A program made the position numbers and the translations under genes. This document shows positions 28,248-36,978 of a stretch of DNA of 64,000 nt, in pieces; the stretch's first letter is position 1, and each line of letters starts with the position of its first letter. Under the pieces are notes generated by a model that had not been told where the DNA came from, made no database searches, and worked only from the letters and a program-made list of their open reading frames with translations. Source of the DNA: Deltaproteobacteria bacterium (GTDB lineage: Bacteria > Myxococcota > JADLHZ01); assembly GCA_020848545.1 (NCBI GenBank), contig JADLHZ010000151.1:1-64000 (forward strand). The letters run 5' to 3'.

Positions 28248-29789
28248 ATGCGCCGCTACATCTGCCTACACGGTCATTTTTATCAGCCGCCGCGCGACAA
28301 TCCGTGGCGTCCGGGGTACATCGAGCCGCAGCCATCGGCGGCGCCGTTTCGCGATTGGAACGCGCGCATCCTCGCCGAGTGCTACGCGCCGAACGCCGCC
28401 GCGCGCGTGCTCGCCGCCGATGGTCGCATCGAGCGCATCGTAAACAACTACGCGAGGATCAGCTTCAACGTCGGGCCCACGCTGCTCGACTGGCTCGAAG
28501 TGTCTGCGCCAGAGACGTACGCGGCGATCTTGGCCGCCGATCGTGAGAGCTGTGCGCGCTTCAACGGCCACGGCGGCGCGATGGCACAAGCGTACAACCA
28601 CACGATCCTGCCGCTCGCGTCCGACGCCGACAAGCGCACGCAGATCCGCTGGGGGCTCGACGATTTTCAGCGCCGCTACCAGCGCGACGCCGAGGGCATG
28701 TGGCTGCCGGAGTGCGCGGTCGACCTGCCGACCCTGGAAGCGTTGTGCGACGAAGGCGTGCGTTTCACCGTGCTCTCACCCTTGTCACTCGCGGCGGTGC
28801 GACGCATCGGAACGGGCGCGTGGCAGAAGGAAGGGCTCGCGACCTCGCGCGCGTACTCGGTGCCGCTGTCGCGCGGTCGATCGATGGCGGTGTTCTTTTA
28901 CGACGGCGAGATCGCGCAGGCCGTCGCGTTCCGTCGCCTCCTCGATGACGGCGCCAGCTTCGTGCGCGCGCTCGAGGAAGGGCCGGCGGACGACGGCGGC
29001 CTCGTGCACATCGCGACCGACGGCGAGAGCTACGGTCATCACCACCGCTTCGGCGAGATGGCGCTCGCGTTCGCGCTGGAAGCGATCGACGCGCACGACG
29101 ATCTCGTGCTGACGACGTACGGCGAGTATCTGGCGACGCATCCGCCCGAGTGGGAAGCGCAGATCGTGGAGCCATCGTCGTGGAGCTGCGCCCACGGCGT
29201 CGAGCGCTGGCGATCGGACTGCGGCTGCCGCGGCGGGCGTTACGAGGGCGCGACGCAGGCTTGGCGCGGACCGCTGCGCGTTGCGCTCGACGAGCTGCGG
29301 ACCGCGCTCGATCCGATCGCGAAGGACGACCCCGAGGTCGCCCGCTTTCTTCAGCTCATGTTCACGAGCTGCGGGTGGTTCTTCGACGAGCCATCAGATC
29401 TCGAGACGGCGCAGATCCTCGCGTATGCGGCGCGCGCGCTGGAGCTCGCCGAAGCCCGCGGCGTTCCTTTGGCGGTGCGCGAGCGCTTCCTCGTGAAGCT
29501 CACGGAAGCGCCATCGTTCTTGCCCGAGTGGCGCGATGCACGACGGGTGTTCGAGGTGACCGAGGCGGAGCAGAGCTTTGCGGCGCGCCTCGCCGCTTTC
29601 GAGCGCGCACCGGAGTCGCTCGTCGAGCTGCGCCGCTTGCTCCGCGCAGCGGAAAATGTTCGCTCGAGCTTCGATCTCCGCGCGGCGCAGGATCTATACG
29701 CGCGCTTGCGTGGGCGACCGCCGCGCGCAGACGGCGAGTGGACCGCGGGGTTTTCGGCGCTGGGCGCGGCGCTCGGCTTTGCGGCGTGA
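28248..29789 (+). CDS. DUF3536 / glycoside hydrolase family 57-type protein
   Basis: This 513-aa cytoplasmic protein begins with the GH57-type strand-loop MRRYICLHGHFYQPPRDNPW, and continues with NNYARISFNVGPTLLDWLE, the nucleophile-region-like GMWLPECAVDLPTLEALCDEG, and HIATDGESYGHHHRFGEMAL. This arrangement is typical of DUF3536 members of the GH57 superfamily (4-alpha-glucanotransferase and alpha-amylase relatives). The Glu in LPECAVD and the Asp/Glu in ATDGESYG are the probable catalytic positions. The substrate is likely an alpha-glucan. It is divergent from the giant gene and lies 65 bases upstream of obgE on the same strand. Confidence 0.85.
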   Translation: MRRYICLHGHFYQPPRDNPWRPGYIEPQPSAAPFRDWNARILAECYAPNAAARVLAADGRIERIVNNYARISFNVGPTLLDWLEVSAPETYAAILAADRESCARFNGHGGAMAQAYNHTILPLASDADKRTQIRWGLDDFQRRYQRDAEGMWLPECAVDLPTLEALCDEGVRFTVLSPLSLAAVRRIGTGAWQKEGLATSRAYSVPLSRGRSMAVFFYDGEIAQAVAFRRLLDDGASFVRALEEGPADDGGLVHIATDGESYGHHHRFGEMALAFALEAIDAHDDLVLTTYGEYLATHPPEWEAQIVEPSSWSCAHGVERWRSDCGCRGGRYEGATQAWRGPLRVALDELRTALDPIAKDDPEVARFLQLMFTSCGWFFDEPSDLETAQILAYAARALELAEARGVPLAVRERFLVKLTEAPSFLPEWRDARRVFEVTEAEQSFAARLAAFERAPESLVELRRLLRAAENVRSSFDLRAAQDLYARLRGRPPRADGEWTAGFSALGAALGFAA

Positions 29790-29813
29790 GCGCGTTGTGA
29801 GAAGGGACTCGGC

Positions 29814-29858
29814 ATGATGAGCGCATTCATGAAGCAAGTCGATGAGGCCAAGACGTGA
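29814..29858 (+). CDS. Possible 14-codon leader ORF overlapping the obgE start
   Basis: ATG 29814 opens a 14-codon ORF (MMSAFMKQVDEAKT) whose TGA overlaps the GTG start of obgE (GTGA at 29855-29858). It is preceded by GAAGGGA, a plausible ribosome-binding site. The coding sequence proper has no strong site of its own, so coupled re-initiation is possible. It could also be chance. Confidence 0.25.
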   Translation: MMSAFMKQVDEAKT

Positions 29859-31000
29859 AGTTCATCGATGAAGTCAGCTTCCTCGTGAAGGCCGGCGACG
29901 GCGGCGCCGGATGCGTGTCGTTCTATCGCGCCAAGGGCGTGCCGCTCGGCGGACCGGACGGCGGCGACGGCGGCAACGGCGGCTCGGTGATCTTCTACGC
30001 CGACGAGAGCGTCAGCACGCTGCTCGACTTGCGCTTCACGCGAAAGCTCGAAGCGAAGAACGGCCAGCCGGGGATGGGCGCCGAGTGCAACGGCCGCGCT
30101 GGCGAGAGCTTGCGCGTGCGCGTGCCGGTCGGGACGCTCCTCTGGAACGCGGAGACCGGCGAGGCGATCGCCGACCTCGATTCGGCCGGCAAAGAAGTGA
30201 AGGTGGCGCAAGGCGGCCGCGGCGGCCTCGGCAACATGAACTTCGCCACGAGCACGCGCCAGGCGCCACGCTTCGCGCAGCCGGGCACGCCGGGGGAAGC
30301 GCTCACCGTTCGCCTCGAGCTGCGCTTGATCGCCGACGTCGGCATCATCGGCTTTCCGAACGTCGGCAAGTCGACGTTGATCTCGCGGATCAGCGCCGCA
30401 AAGCCGAAGATCGCCGACTATCCGTTCACGACCTTGGTGCCGAACCTCGGGGTCGTGCGCGTCGGGGAAGGTCACTCGTTCGTCGTCGCCGACATTCCCG
30501 GGCTGATCCCCGGCGCGTCCGACGGCGCCGGCCTCGGCTTTCAGTTCTTGCGCCACGTCTCGCGCGTGCGCCTGTTCGTGCACGTGCTCGCGTTCGATTG
30601 GACCGAGGGGCGCGATCCGGTGAAGGACTACGAGGTCATCCGCGCCGAGCTCGGCAAGTTCGACGCCGAGCTGCTCGAGAAGCCCGAGATCATCGTGCTG
30701 AACAAGAGCGAGCTCACCGAGAGCGGGCCGCTCTTCGAGAAGCTGCAGGCGTTCGGCAAGAAGAAGCGGCTCCCGGTGCGTTCGATCAGCGCGGTGACTG
30801 GGCAAGGCCTGAAGGAGCTCGTCTACGCCGTGGGCCACAAGCTGCAGGAGCTCGGCGCGCCGAAGATGCAGGGGGCCGAGAAGGATCTCGAGAGCGTGCG
30901 CCCGGCCACTGCGGCGGAGAAGCCGGAGAAGAAGGCGAAGACGGTGAAGAAGCCCGCGAAGAAGAAGGTCGCCGCGAAGAAGGCCAAGAAGCGCCGCTAG
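29855..31000 (+). CDS. obgE: GTPase Obg (CgtA)
   Basis: This essential ribosome-associated GTPase (381 aa) acts in late 50S assembly and stress control. Residues 1-158 form the Gly-rich Obg fold (MKFIDEVSFLVKAGDGGAGC, GGPDGGDGGNGGSV). The G domain starts near residue 160 with G1 GFPNVGKST, G2 YPFTTLVPNLG, G3 DIPGLIPGA and G4 NKSE. The C-terminus replaces the OCT domain of some relatives with a Lys/Ala-rich basic tail (AKTVKKPAKKKVAAKKAKK), which may bind RNA. The GTG at 29855 gives the conserved MKFIDE start. rpe follows after 89 bases that contain two repeat-B copies. Confidence 0.96.
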   Translation: MKFIDEVSFLVKAGDGGAGCVSFYRAKGVPLGGPDGGDGGNGGSVIFYADESVSTLLDLRFTRKLEAKNGQPGMGAECNGRAGESLRVRVPVGTLLWNAETGEAIADLDSAGKEVKVAQGGRGGLGNMNFATSTRQAPRFAQPGTPGEALTVRLELRLIADVGIIGFPNVGKSTLISRISAAKPKIADYPFTTLVPNLGVVRVGEGHSFVVADIPGLIPGASDGAGLGFQFLRHVSRVRLFVHVLAFDWTEGRDPVKDYEVIRAELGKFDAELLEKPEIIVLNKSELTESGPLFEKLQAFGKKKRLPVRSISAVTGQGLKELVYAVGHKLQELGAPKMQGAEKDLESVRPATAAEKPEKKAKTVKKPAKKKVAAKKAKKRR

Positions 31001-31011
31001 GGAACCCTCCC

Positions 31012-31050
31012 CGGTCCCTTTTCGACGAATTCCTCCCCGGTCCCTTTTCG
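31012..31050 (-). repeat. Family B repeat, two direct copies between obgE and rpe
   Basis: CCTCCCCGGTCCCTTTTCG occurs at about 31007-31025 and again at about 31032-31050, separated by seven bases. On the minus strand each reads CGAAAAGGGACCGGGGAGG. It shares the GGTCCC/GGGACC core with the family A palindromes but is not itself a complete hairpin. The relative at 11310-11332 is in the opposite orientation. Confidence 0.65.
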
Positions 31051-31089
31051 GCCGTTTGCGTCGGCACGGCACTTTGCTATGGCCGCCCG

Positions 31090-31758
31090 ATGCTCCCGAT
31101 CCGCATCGCACCGTCGATTCTGTCTGCCGACTTCGCGCGCCTGGGCGATGAGCTCCGCGCCATCACCACCGCCGGGGCCGATTGGATCCACGTCGACGTC
31201 ATGGACGGCCGCTTCGTTCCGAACCTCACGCTCGGCCCGCCGATCATCAAGGCGCTGCGCCCGCACTCGGCGCTGCCCTTCGACGTGCACCTGATGATCG
31301 TCGAGCCGGAGCGCTCGCTCGCGGACTTCGCCAAGGCCGGGGCGACGACGATCACCGTGCATCAGGAAGTGTCGCCGCACCTGCACCGCACGCTGTCGCA
31401 GATCCGCGAGCTCGGCTGCCGCGTTGGCGTCTCGATCAACCCGAGCACGCCCGCCGAAACGCTCGAGTACGTGCTGCCGCTCTGCGACCTCGTGCTCGTG
31501 ATGACCGTGAACCCCGGCTTCGGCGGCCAGCGCTTCATCCCGGCATGCATCGACAAGGTGAAGCGGCTGCGCGCGCTCGCCAACAAGCTGCAGCCCTCGC
31601 TCGACATCGAGGTCGACGGCGGGATCAACAAGGACACGATCGGCGAGATCGCCCGCGCCGGCGCCAACGTCTTCGTCGCCGGCTCGGCGGTGTTCGGCGA
31701 GAGGGACTACGGTAAAGCGATCGCCGAGCTACGCGCCGCCGCTGGGGCGAAAGCATGA
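31090..31758 (+). CDS. rpe: Ribulose-phosphate 3-epimerase
   Basis: This 222-aa TIM-barrel enzyme interconverts ribulose-5-phosphate and xylulose-5-phosphate in the pentose phosphate pathway. The conserved elements are APSILSADFARLG, the metal and catalytic segment WIHVDVMDGRFVPNLT, DVHLMI, VMTVNPGFGGQRF and the phosphate-binding EVDGGIN and VAGSAVFG loops. Length is normal. ATG 31090 gives the canonical N-terminus. It overlaps the next gene by 4 bases (ATGA at 31755). Confidence 0.96.
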   Translation: MLPIRIAPSILSADFARLGDELRAITTAGADWIHVDVMDGRFVPNLTLGPPIIKALRPHSALPFDVHLMIVEPERSLADFAKAGATTITVHQEVSPHLHRTLSQIRELGCRVGVSINPSTPAETLEYVLPLCDLVLVMTVNPGFGGQRFIPACIDKVKRLRALANKLQPSLDIEVDGGINKDTIGEIARAGANVFVAGSAVFGERDYGKAIAELRAAAGAKA

Positions 31759-32174
31759 GCGGCGCCGAAGGCCAGTGCTTCTGCGGCGCGGTCGCCTTCG
31801 CCATCGACTTTCCGACGAAGTGGGTCGCGCACTGCCACTGCTCGATGTGCCGGCGCGCGCACGGCGCCGCGTTCGTGACCTGGGTCTCGGTGCCGTCGGC
31901 GCAGCTGCGGATCACGAATGGCCAAGAGTGCATCGGAGCCTACAAGTCGAGCGCCGACGCCGAGCGCCGCTTTTGTAAGACATGCGGCAGCCCGCTCTTC
32001 TTCGAGTCGTTCGGCCGCTGGAAGGGCGAAGTGCACATTGCCCGCGCGCACTTTCCCGGCGCGCTCGATCGCGAGCCGCAGGTGCACTCGTTCTTCGACG
32101 ATCGCGCGCCGTGGTTTCACGTGAACGATCAAGTGCCCAAGCGCGGTGGAAAGACAGGCACCGAGCCGCTGTAG
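31755..32174 (+). CDS. GFA/CENP-V family zinc protein
   Basis: This 139-aa protein belongs to the glutathione-dependent formaldehyde-activating enzyme/CENP-V fold. The zinc ligands are visible as CFCG at residues 8-11, HCHCSMCRR at about 31-39 and FCKTCGSP at about 74-81. Most members have no proven enzymatic activity and may bind thiol adducts. It is translationally coupled to rpe by a 4-base overlap and converges on the exporter gene at 32233. Confidence 0.88.
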   Translation: MSGAEGQCFCGAVAFAIDFPTKWVAHCHCSMCRRAHGAAFVTWVSVPSAQLRITNGQECIGAYKSSADAERRFCKTCGSPLFFESFGRWKGEVHIARAHFPGALDREPQVHSFFDDRAPWFHVNDQVPKRGGKTGTEPL

Positions 32175-32232
32175 ATCCCATTCCAAGTCGTTTCGAGCTC
32201 CTCACAGCGCGCCGGGCGAAGTGCGCCGCGTG

Positions 32233-33171
32233 TCATTCGACGATGCGCGCGACCGGCAGTGAGGCCGCGGCGAGGATGGCCCAGAGCGAGACGCCGAGCG
32301 CAAAGGGTCGCACGCCCGCGCGGGTGATCGCATCGCGCGAGAGCCCGAGGCCGATGAGGAACAGCGCCAGCACGAGCGCGCGCCGGCCCATCGTCACGAT
32401 CATGGGCGCCGCCGGCGCGATCGCTGGCACCGCCGAGAAGAGCGCCGCGCACGCGACGAAGCCGAGGATGAACCAGGGCCACGTCACGCGTCCGAGCTTC
32501 GCGTCACCGCGCCGCCGCAGGAGCGCGATCGCGATCGTCAGGGGAACGATCCACAGCGCGCGCGCGAGCTTCATCGTGGTCGCCACTTCGAGCGCCGTCG
32601 CTCCGTAAGCGAGGCCGGCGCCAGCGACCGAGCTGGTGTCGTGGATCGCGAGCGCCGCCCAGCGCCCGAACACCGGCTCAGAAAGCGCGAGCGCGTGCCC
32701 CAGCGGCGGAAAGACGAGGAGGCCCACCGCGTTCAACACGAACACCACCGCCAGCGCGACCGAGACGTCCTGCGCCTCGGCGTCGATCACGGCCGCCACC
32801 GCGGCGATCGCGCTGCCACCGCAAATCGCCGTGCCCGCGCCGAGCAAGAGTGTCGTATTGGCGTTCACATCGAGCAAACGACCGAGCGCGCGCGCGACGA
32901 GCAGCGCCGTCGCCAAGCCGAACGCGGTGAGAAGCGCGCCTTCGGTTCCCACGCGCCACACGGTGCCGAGGTTCACGCCCGCACCGAGCGCGACGACGCC
33001 CACCTGCAACGACCGTGTCGTCCACGGCTTCAGTGTCGCGGCCCGCTCAGCGGACGGCAGCACGAGCGCGATCGCCAGACCGACGGCGAGCGCGAGCCAC
33101 GCCGGGGCGCCGGCAGCAACGAGCGCCGCTCCAGCGAGCAGGGTGAGAGGCCAATGCTTCAGGTCCGTCAC
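32233..33171 (-). CDS. YeiH/UPF0324-family membrane protein, putative sulfate exporter
   Basis: This 312-aa integral membrane protein has about ten hydrophobic segments, beginning WPLTLLAGAALVAAGAPAW. It carries the family segments LQVGVVALGAGVNLG, LLGAGTAICGGSAIAA and AIHDTSSVAGAG. The family is predicted to export sulfate or small anions on weak evidence. GTG at 33171 is the start that preserves the family N-terminus. It is divergent from the ArsC-type gene, with 128 bases between them. Confidence 0.85.
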   Translation of the reverse strand: MTDLKHWPLTLLAGAALVAAGAPAWLALAVGLAIALVLPSAERAATLKPWTTRSLQVGVVALGAGVNLGTVWRVGTEGALLTAFGLATALLVARALGRLLDVNANTTLLLGAGTAICGGSAIAAVAAVIDAEAQDVSVALAVVFVLNAVGLLVFPPLGHALALSEPVFGRWAALAIHDTSSVAGAGLAYGATALEVATTMKLARALWIVPLTIAIALLRRRGDAKLGRVTWPWFILGFVACAALFSAVPAIAPAAPMIVTMGRRALVLALFLIGLGLSRDAITRAGVRPFALGVSLWAILAAASLPVARIVE

Positions 33172-33299
33172 GCACGCCTTGTACGCGGTGGCCGCGCGCG
33201 CGACAATGGACGCATGATTTCGCCGAAGCGCGATTGTCCGTGTGGATCCCGCGGCCTTTGCGCTTCCCGACTGAGCTTCGTCGGCGAGAAAGGAGTGGC

Positions 33300-33734
33300 A
33301 TGGGCGCGAAACAGGTGATCTTCGCGTGCGTTCACAACGCCGGCCGATCGCAGATGGCGGCGGCGTTCTTCAACGCTTTCGCCGATCCGTCGAAGGCGCG
33401 CGCCATCTCGGCGGGGACGAACCCTGCTCAGCGTGTGCATCCCGAGGTGCTCGCGGCGATGAAGGAGGTGGCGATCGACCTCTCGCAAGCCGTTCCGACG
33501 AGGCTGACGGACGAGCTCGCGCAAGGTGCGGCGCTCCTCATCACAATGGGGTGCGGCGAGCAGTGTCCGCATGTTCCTGGCTTGCGGCGCGATGACTGGC
33601 CGCTCGCAGATCCGAAGGGCCAGAGCGTCGGCGCCGTCCGCGCCATTCGCGACGAGGTACGAGAGCGCATCGTTGCGTTGCTGCGCGCGGAGGGTTGGGC
33701 AGCGCCCGTGGCGACCTTCGACACCGAGGCGTGA
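33300..33734 (+). CDS. arsC: Arsenate reductase, low-molecular-weight phosphatase fold
   Basis: This 144-aa protein has the N-terminal loop CVHNAGRSQM (Cys10), typical of thioredoxin-coupled ArsC. It also has the MGCGEQCPHVPG segment with the two further Cys residues of the disulfide relay, and the DWPLADPKG acid loop. It probably reduces arsenate to arsenite. No arsenite pump or ArsR is adjacent, so its role here could be broader. ATG 33300 is preceded by a good AAAGGAG site, which I prefer over the upstream in-frame ATG at 33234. It ends back-to-back with the SCO gene with no intervening base. Confidence 0.88.
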   Translation: MGAKQVIFACVHNAGRSQMAAAFFNAFADPSKARAISAGTNPAQRVHPEVLAAMKEVAIDLSQAVPTRLTDELAQGAALLITMGCGEQCPHVPGLRRDDWPLADPKGQSVGAVRAIRDEVRERIVALLRAEGWAAPVATFDTEA

Positions 33735-34259
33735 TCAGTTGAGCGCCGCGAGCAACGCGTCGTCCTCGCCTTCGATCGATGACGTCGTGACGAGCACCTC
33801 GCCGTTCTTCGACAGCAAGAAGATCTTGTTGTCGTGCATGATCGCGCCCGACTCGGGGTTCTTCGAAAAGCGAAAGTCGAGCAACATCGTCAGCGTGCGC
33901 AGCGCGCCGGCGTCTCCGACGAGCACCTCCCACTGCCGGTCACCGGTGAGCCCGTACTGAGCCCGATAGGCTCGCACCGCTTCCGGCGTGTCACCCTCGG
34001 GGTCTAGGCTGACGACGACGATGCGCGTCGCCTTCTTGGCCTTCTTCATCGCGCGTTCGAGCCTCTGCAGCCGCTTGGTGGTCAGTGGGCAGGTGGCGCC
34101 GCAGCTCGTGTAGACGAAGGAGAGCAGCACCTGCTTGCCCGCGTTGGCCGACAGGAGCACCTGCGCGCCGTCCTCCGAGCGCCACCGGGTCTCCATTTGA
34201 TAGGCGTTGGCCGGGCCCGAGCTCGCAAGCAAGAGGAAGAGTGAGGTGAGTATGATCAT
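33735..34259 (-). CDS. SCO1/SenC-family copper protein
   Basis: This 174-aa exported thioredoxin-fold protein has a signal peptide (MIILTSLFLLLASSGPANA). The copper site reads CGATCP, with the distal His in MHDNKIFLL. SCO proteins deliver copper to cupredoxin oxidases. As the last gene of the nirK-nirV operon, it probably supplies copper to NirK. Its ATG overlaps the nirV stop by 4 bases. Confidence 0.9.
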   Translation of the reverse strand: MIILTSLFLLLASSGPANAYQMETRWRSEDGAQVLLSANAGKQVLLSFVYTSCGATCPLTTKRLQRLERAMKKAKKATRIVVVSLDPEGDTPEAVRAYRAQYGLTGDRQWEVLVGDAGALRTLTMLLDFRFSKNPESGAIMHDNKIFLLSKNGEVLVTTSSIEGEDDALLAALN

Positions 34260-35008
34260 CGCGTCTCCGTTGTGCTCGCGGCGCAGCGAAAGCCGAGGCT
34301 CGCGAGTGTGCTGCGCGCGCTCAAGCTGCCACGGAGGGCGTAGCGCATGAACGCGGCGTAGTCTTCGCGCCGTGCGCTGCCGATCGCTCCGCCGCCGCAG
34401 AACATGCCGGCGATCTTGTCGCCGTCCTGGCGGTTGTCAGCCGTGTTGAATGCGCCGTTGAAGTCGAGCGTCCACTCCCACACGCGCTGGTGCAGATCGT
34501 AGACGCCGTAGACGTTTCGGTGGCTCTCGCCGGGGAGGTCCTTGCCAGTCGGCCGCGAGTACCAGCCGAGGATGCGCGCGACGAACGCGGGATCGCGTGA
34601 GGCATCGCGATCGGTCTCGCTCGCCGCCGCCACGTATTCCCATTCGAGCGTCGACGGCAGCCGCGCGCCCCGCCATTCGCAGTACGCTTGCGCCGCGAAC
34701 CAAGACACGGAGACGACTGGCGCAGCGGATGAGCCAGGCGGCAACGTTGCTCCCTCCCAGTGCGACAAGTAGCACTCGTCCGCGAGCGCGGAGGAGATTC
34801 GCCCCTTCCCGAGATCCGGTCGGGCGCGCAAAAACGCAGCGAACTCGGCGTTCGAGACCAAGCGCGCGTCGATCGCGAACGCGCTTACCGCGAAGTCTCG
34901 CTGCCCCGTGTCGAGGCCGAAGAGCGGCGCGAAGCGGCCAGCCGGGATCGCGACGCGCACCGGTCGATCAGCGGCGATCACGAGCGAGAGCGCGGCGAGG
35001 ATCCACAT
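34256..35008 (-). CDS. nirV: NirV-like formylglycine-generating-enzyme-fold (SUMF1) protein
   Basis: This 250-aa protein has a short N-terminal signal (MWILAALSLVIAADRP) and an FGE/SUMF1 fold: VSNAEFAAFLRA, VVSVSWFAAQAYCEWRGARLPSTLEWEY, YGVYDLHQRVWEWTLD and LRGSLSARSTLASLGFRC. It sits 2 bases after nirK, in the same position as nirV of Rhodobacter-type nirK loci. The family includes FGE and PvdO-like enzymes; NirV activity itself is not established. ATG 35008 is chosen because the longer frame is an Arg-rich shadow of nirK. Confidence 0.85.
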   Translation of the reverse strand: MWILAALSLVIAADRPVRVAIPAGRFAPLFGLDTGQRDFAVSAFAIDARLVSNAEFAAFLRARPDLGKGRISSALADECYLSHWEGATLPPGSSAAPVVSVSWFAAQAYCEWRGARLPSTLEWEYVAAASETDRDASRDPAFVARILGWYSRPTGKDLPGESHRNVYGVYDLHQRVWEWTLDFNGAFNTADNRQDGDKIAGMFCGGGAIGSARREDYAAFMRYALRGSLSARSTLASLGFRCAASTTETR

Positions 35009-35010
35009 GG

Positions 35011-36471
35011 CTAGTGCGGCGGGCTCGGCGCGGCTGGGGCCGCCGTCATCACCGCGTCGCGTAGCTTCTTGATCTCGTCCTTTGAGAACGCTGGCGCCTT
35101 GTTGCCCCACTGGTTCGAGACATAGGTGAGCAGGGTCGCGAGGTCGGCATCGCCCAAGCCGGAGACGGGCGTCATGACGCCGTTGTATTCTTTGCCGTTG
35201 ACCGTGATCTTCCCGGTGCGTCCTTTCAGGACGGTAGCGACGAGATCGAGACGATTCTTGTTGGCGATGTTGTTCAGGAAGTCGCTCGCGGCGAGAGGCG
35301 GAAAGGCGCCTGGGATCCCTTCGCCGTTTTGCTGGTGGCACATGGAGCAGTTGGCCATGTAGAGTGACTTCCCCGCGGCCGCATCGGGCTTCGCGGTCGG
35401 GGCCTTCGCCACGGCCGCCGCTGGTCGGTTCGGCAGCACGGCGGAAGCGACCGACTCGTCGCCAAGGTAGCTCTCGTCGAGCTCCTTACCTGAGTAGACG
35501 TCCTTGTTCTGGCCGCCCTCGACCTTCATCATCCCGAGCGATCCCTTGTTGAAGGTGCGGAAGATCGAGTGGTCGACGAGGATGTAGGTGCCGTCGGTGT
35601 CCAACTTGTACTCGACGATCGCACTCCCGCCCGCTGGGACGATCGTCGTCTGAACGTTTTCCTGCGGCCGGGAGCCGCCCTCGGTGAAGACCTTGTCGAA
35701 GATCTCGCCGATGACGTGGAACGACGAGACCAAGTTCGGGCCGCCGTTGCCGATGAACAAGCGCACCGTCTCGCCGACCTTCCCCTTGAGCGCCCGATCG
35801 CCGGTGAGCGATCCGGCGCTGCCGTTGAAGACGACGTAAGAGGGGTTCTCGTCGATCGCCCGCTTCATCGAGAACGCTTGGCCGCCTTTGGCGCCGAAAT
35901 CCCCCTCGGTATAGAAGTCGCCTTGCACCACGTAGTACTCGCGATCGACCTTCGGCAGCGGCGTCGTCGGCTGCACGTAGATGAGGCCATACATGCCGTT
36001 GGCGATGTGCATTCCGACCGGCGCCGTGGCGCAGTGATAAATATAGAGCCCGGGGTTGAGCGCCTTGAAGGTGAAGCGGGTCTTATGGCCGGGGGCCGTA
36101 AAGGTGCTCGCCGCTCCGCCGCCCGGCCCGGTGACCGCATGCAGATCGATGTTGTGCGGGAGCTTGTTGTTTTGGTGGTTCATCAACCAAAACTCTACCG
36201 TGTCGCCTTCGCGCACGCGGATGAAGCGGCCGGGCACGGTGCCACCATAAGTCCAAAACACGTAGTCGACGCCGTCGGCGAGCTGGCCGACTTTTTCGAT
36301 GACCTCGAGCTCGACCAGCACCTTCGCCGCGCTGGTGCGCGTGATCGGCGGCGGCACGTTCGGCGGCTCGGTGAGCGTCGCTTTCTCGAGCGGAAGCTCA
36401 GCGGCCGCGAACGCGGGAGCGCAGGCCAACATCATGGCGAGGGTTGTCATCAAGGACAGGGACGTCTTCAT
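35011..36471 (-). CDS. nirK: Copper nitrite reductase with C-terminal cytochrome c domain
   Basis: This 486-aa periplasmic enzyme reduces nitrite to NO. It has a signal peptide ([22 protein letters not shown]) and two cupredoxin domains. Type 1 Cu ligands are His106, Cys147, His155 and Met160. Type 2 ligands are His111, His146 and His301. The catalytic pair is Asp109 and His252. Residues about 360-460 add a class I cytochrome c (CSMCH, Cys375-His379, probable axial Met433). The fused haem allows intramolecular electron delivery. I use ATG 36471 (AAGGAG site 6 bases upstream) instead of the ATG at 36525, which would bury the signal peptide. It heads the nirK-nirV-SCO operon. Confidence 0.96.
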   Translation of the reverse strand: MKTSLSLMTTLAMMLACAPAFAAAELPLEKATLTEPPNVPPPITRTSAAKVLVELEVIEKVGQLADGVDYVFWTYGGTVPGRFIRVREGDTVEFWLMNHQNNKLPHNIDLHAVTGPGGGAASTFTAPGHKTRFTFKALNPGLYIYHCATAPVGMHIANGMYGLIYVQPTTPLPKVDREYYVVQGDFYTEGDFGAKGGQAFSMKRAIDENPSYVVFNGSAGSLTGDRALKGKVGETVRLFIGNGGPNLVSSFHVIGEIFDKVFTEGGSRPQENVQTTIVPAGGSAIVEYKLDTDGTYILVDHSIFRTFNKGSLGMMKVEGGQNKDVYSGKELDESYLGDESVASAVLPNRPAAAVAKAPTAKPDAAAGKSLYMANCSMCHQQNGEGIPGAFPPLAASDFLNNIANKNRLDLVATVLKGRTGKITVNGKEYNGVMTPVSGLGDADLATLLTYVSNQWGNKAPAFSKDEIKKLRDAVMTAAPAAPSPPH

Positions 36472-36607
36472 CGAGTTCTCCTTATGAATTGAACAATCGG
36501 TGAGGTCAAAGCTGACTTCGTACATAGAGGAAGCCCCAAGTCGATGTGGTCTGCCCGCGACCTATCGTCGATCCAGGGCCGCGCGCAACGCCGGCGCCGG
36601 CGCGGAA
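36472..36607 (-). promoter_or_regulatory. nirK upstream region
   Basis: This 136-base gap carries an AAGGAG ribosome-binding site. On the minus strand there is a TTGACC hexamer followed after 17 bases by a weak CATAAG, and a GATTGTTCAATTC dyad overlaps this area. I do not see a convincing FNR/NnrR (TTGAT-N4-ATCAA) box. Confidence 0.3.
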
Positions 36608-36916
36608 CTACCCGAGAACGCCAAGATGCGCGTTCTCGCGACACGAAATCTCGAGTTTTCGAACGACGCTGGTCGCTGCACCAACCACGACGAACGGGTC
36701 CGACGCCGCAAACGCACGTGCGTCTTCTTCGGTGACGCCACTCAGGATCGCGATCCCACCGCCGCCGTCAGCGAAAGGCCCACAGAGTTCGAGCTTCCCT
36801 TCATCTTCGAGTGCGGCGAGGCGTCTGATTTTCTCGCGGACCAAGTCCCGGGTGATGCGTTCGGGGTGCGTTCGCTCATAAGTGATGACCCATCGAACAA
36901 AGCGCTCGTCTACCAT
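36608..36916 (-). CDS. YCII-family protein
   Basis: This 102-aa protein has the YCII ferredoxin-like fold: FVRWVITYERTHPERITRDLVREKIRRL, then EGKLELCGPFADGGGGIAIL, and DPFVVVGAA. The conserved Asp/His-type pocket suggests small-molecule enzymology, but the role is unknown. It lies upstream of nirK on the same strand, separated by 136 bases. ATG 36916 is the natural start. Confidence 0.82.
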   Translation of the reverse strand: MVDERFVRWVITYERTHPERITRDLVREKIRRLAALEDEGKLELCGPFADGGGGIAILSGVTEEDARAFAASDPFVVVGAATSVVRKLEISCRENAHLGVLG

Positions 36917-36978
36917 GGCGGTTGCCCTCGCTCGTCGCGAGCCGATGTGTCAAATCCGTGGGCTAAGGATTCCGTGGC

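Noticed and set aside
36480-36505. Possible FNR/NnrR box upstream of nirK
   Set aside because: The TTGAC and TTCAA half-sites do not have the TTGAT-N4-ATCAA spacing; I could not support a regulator.
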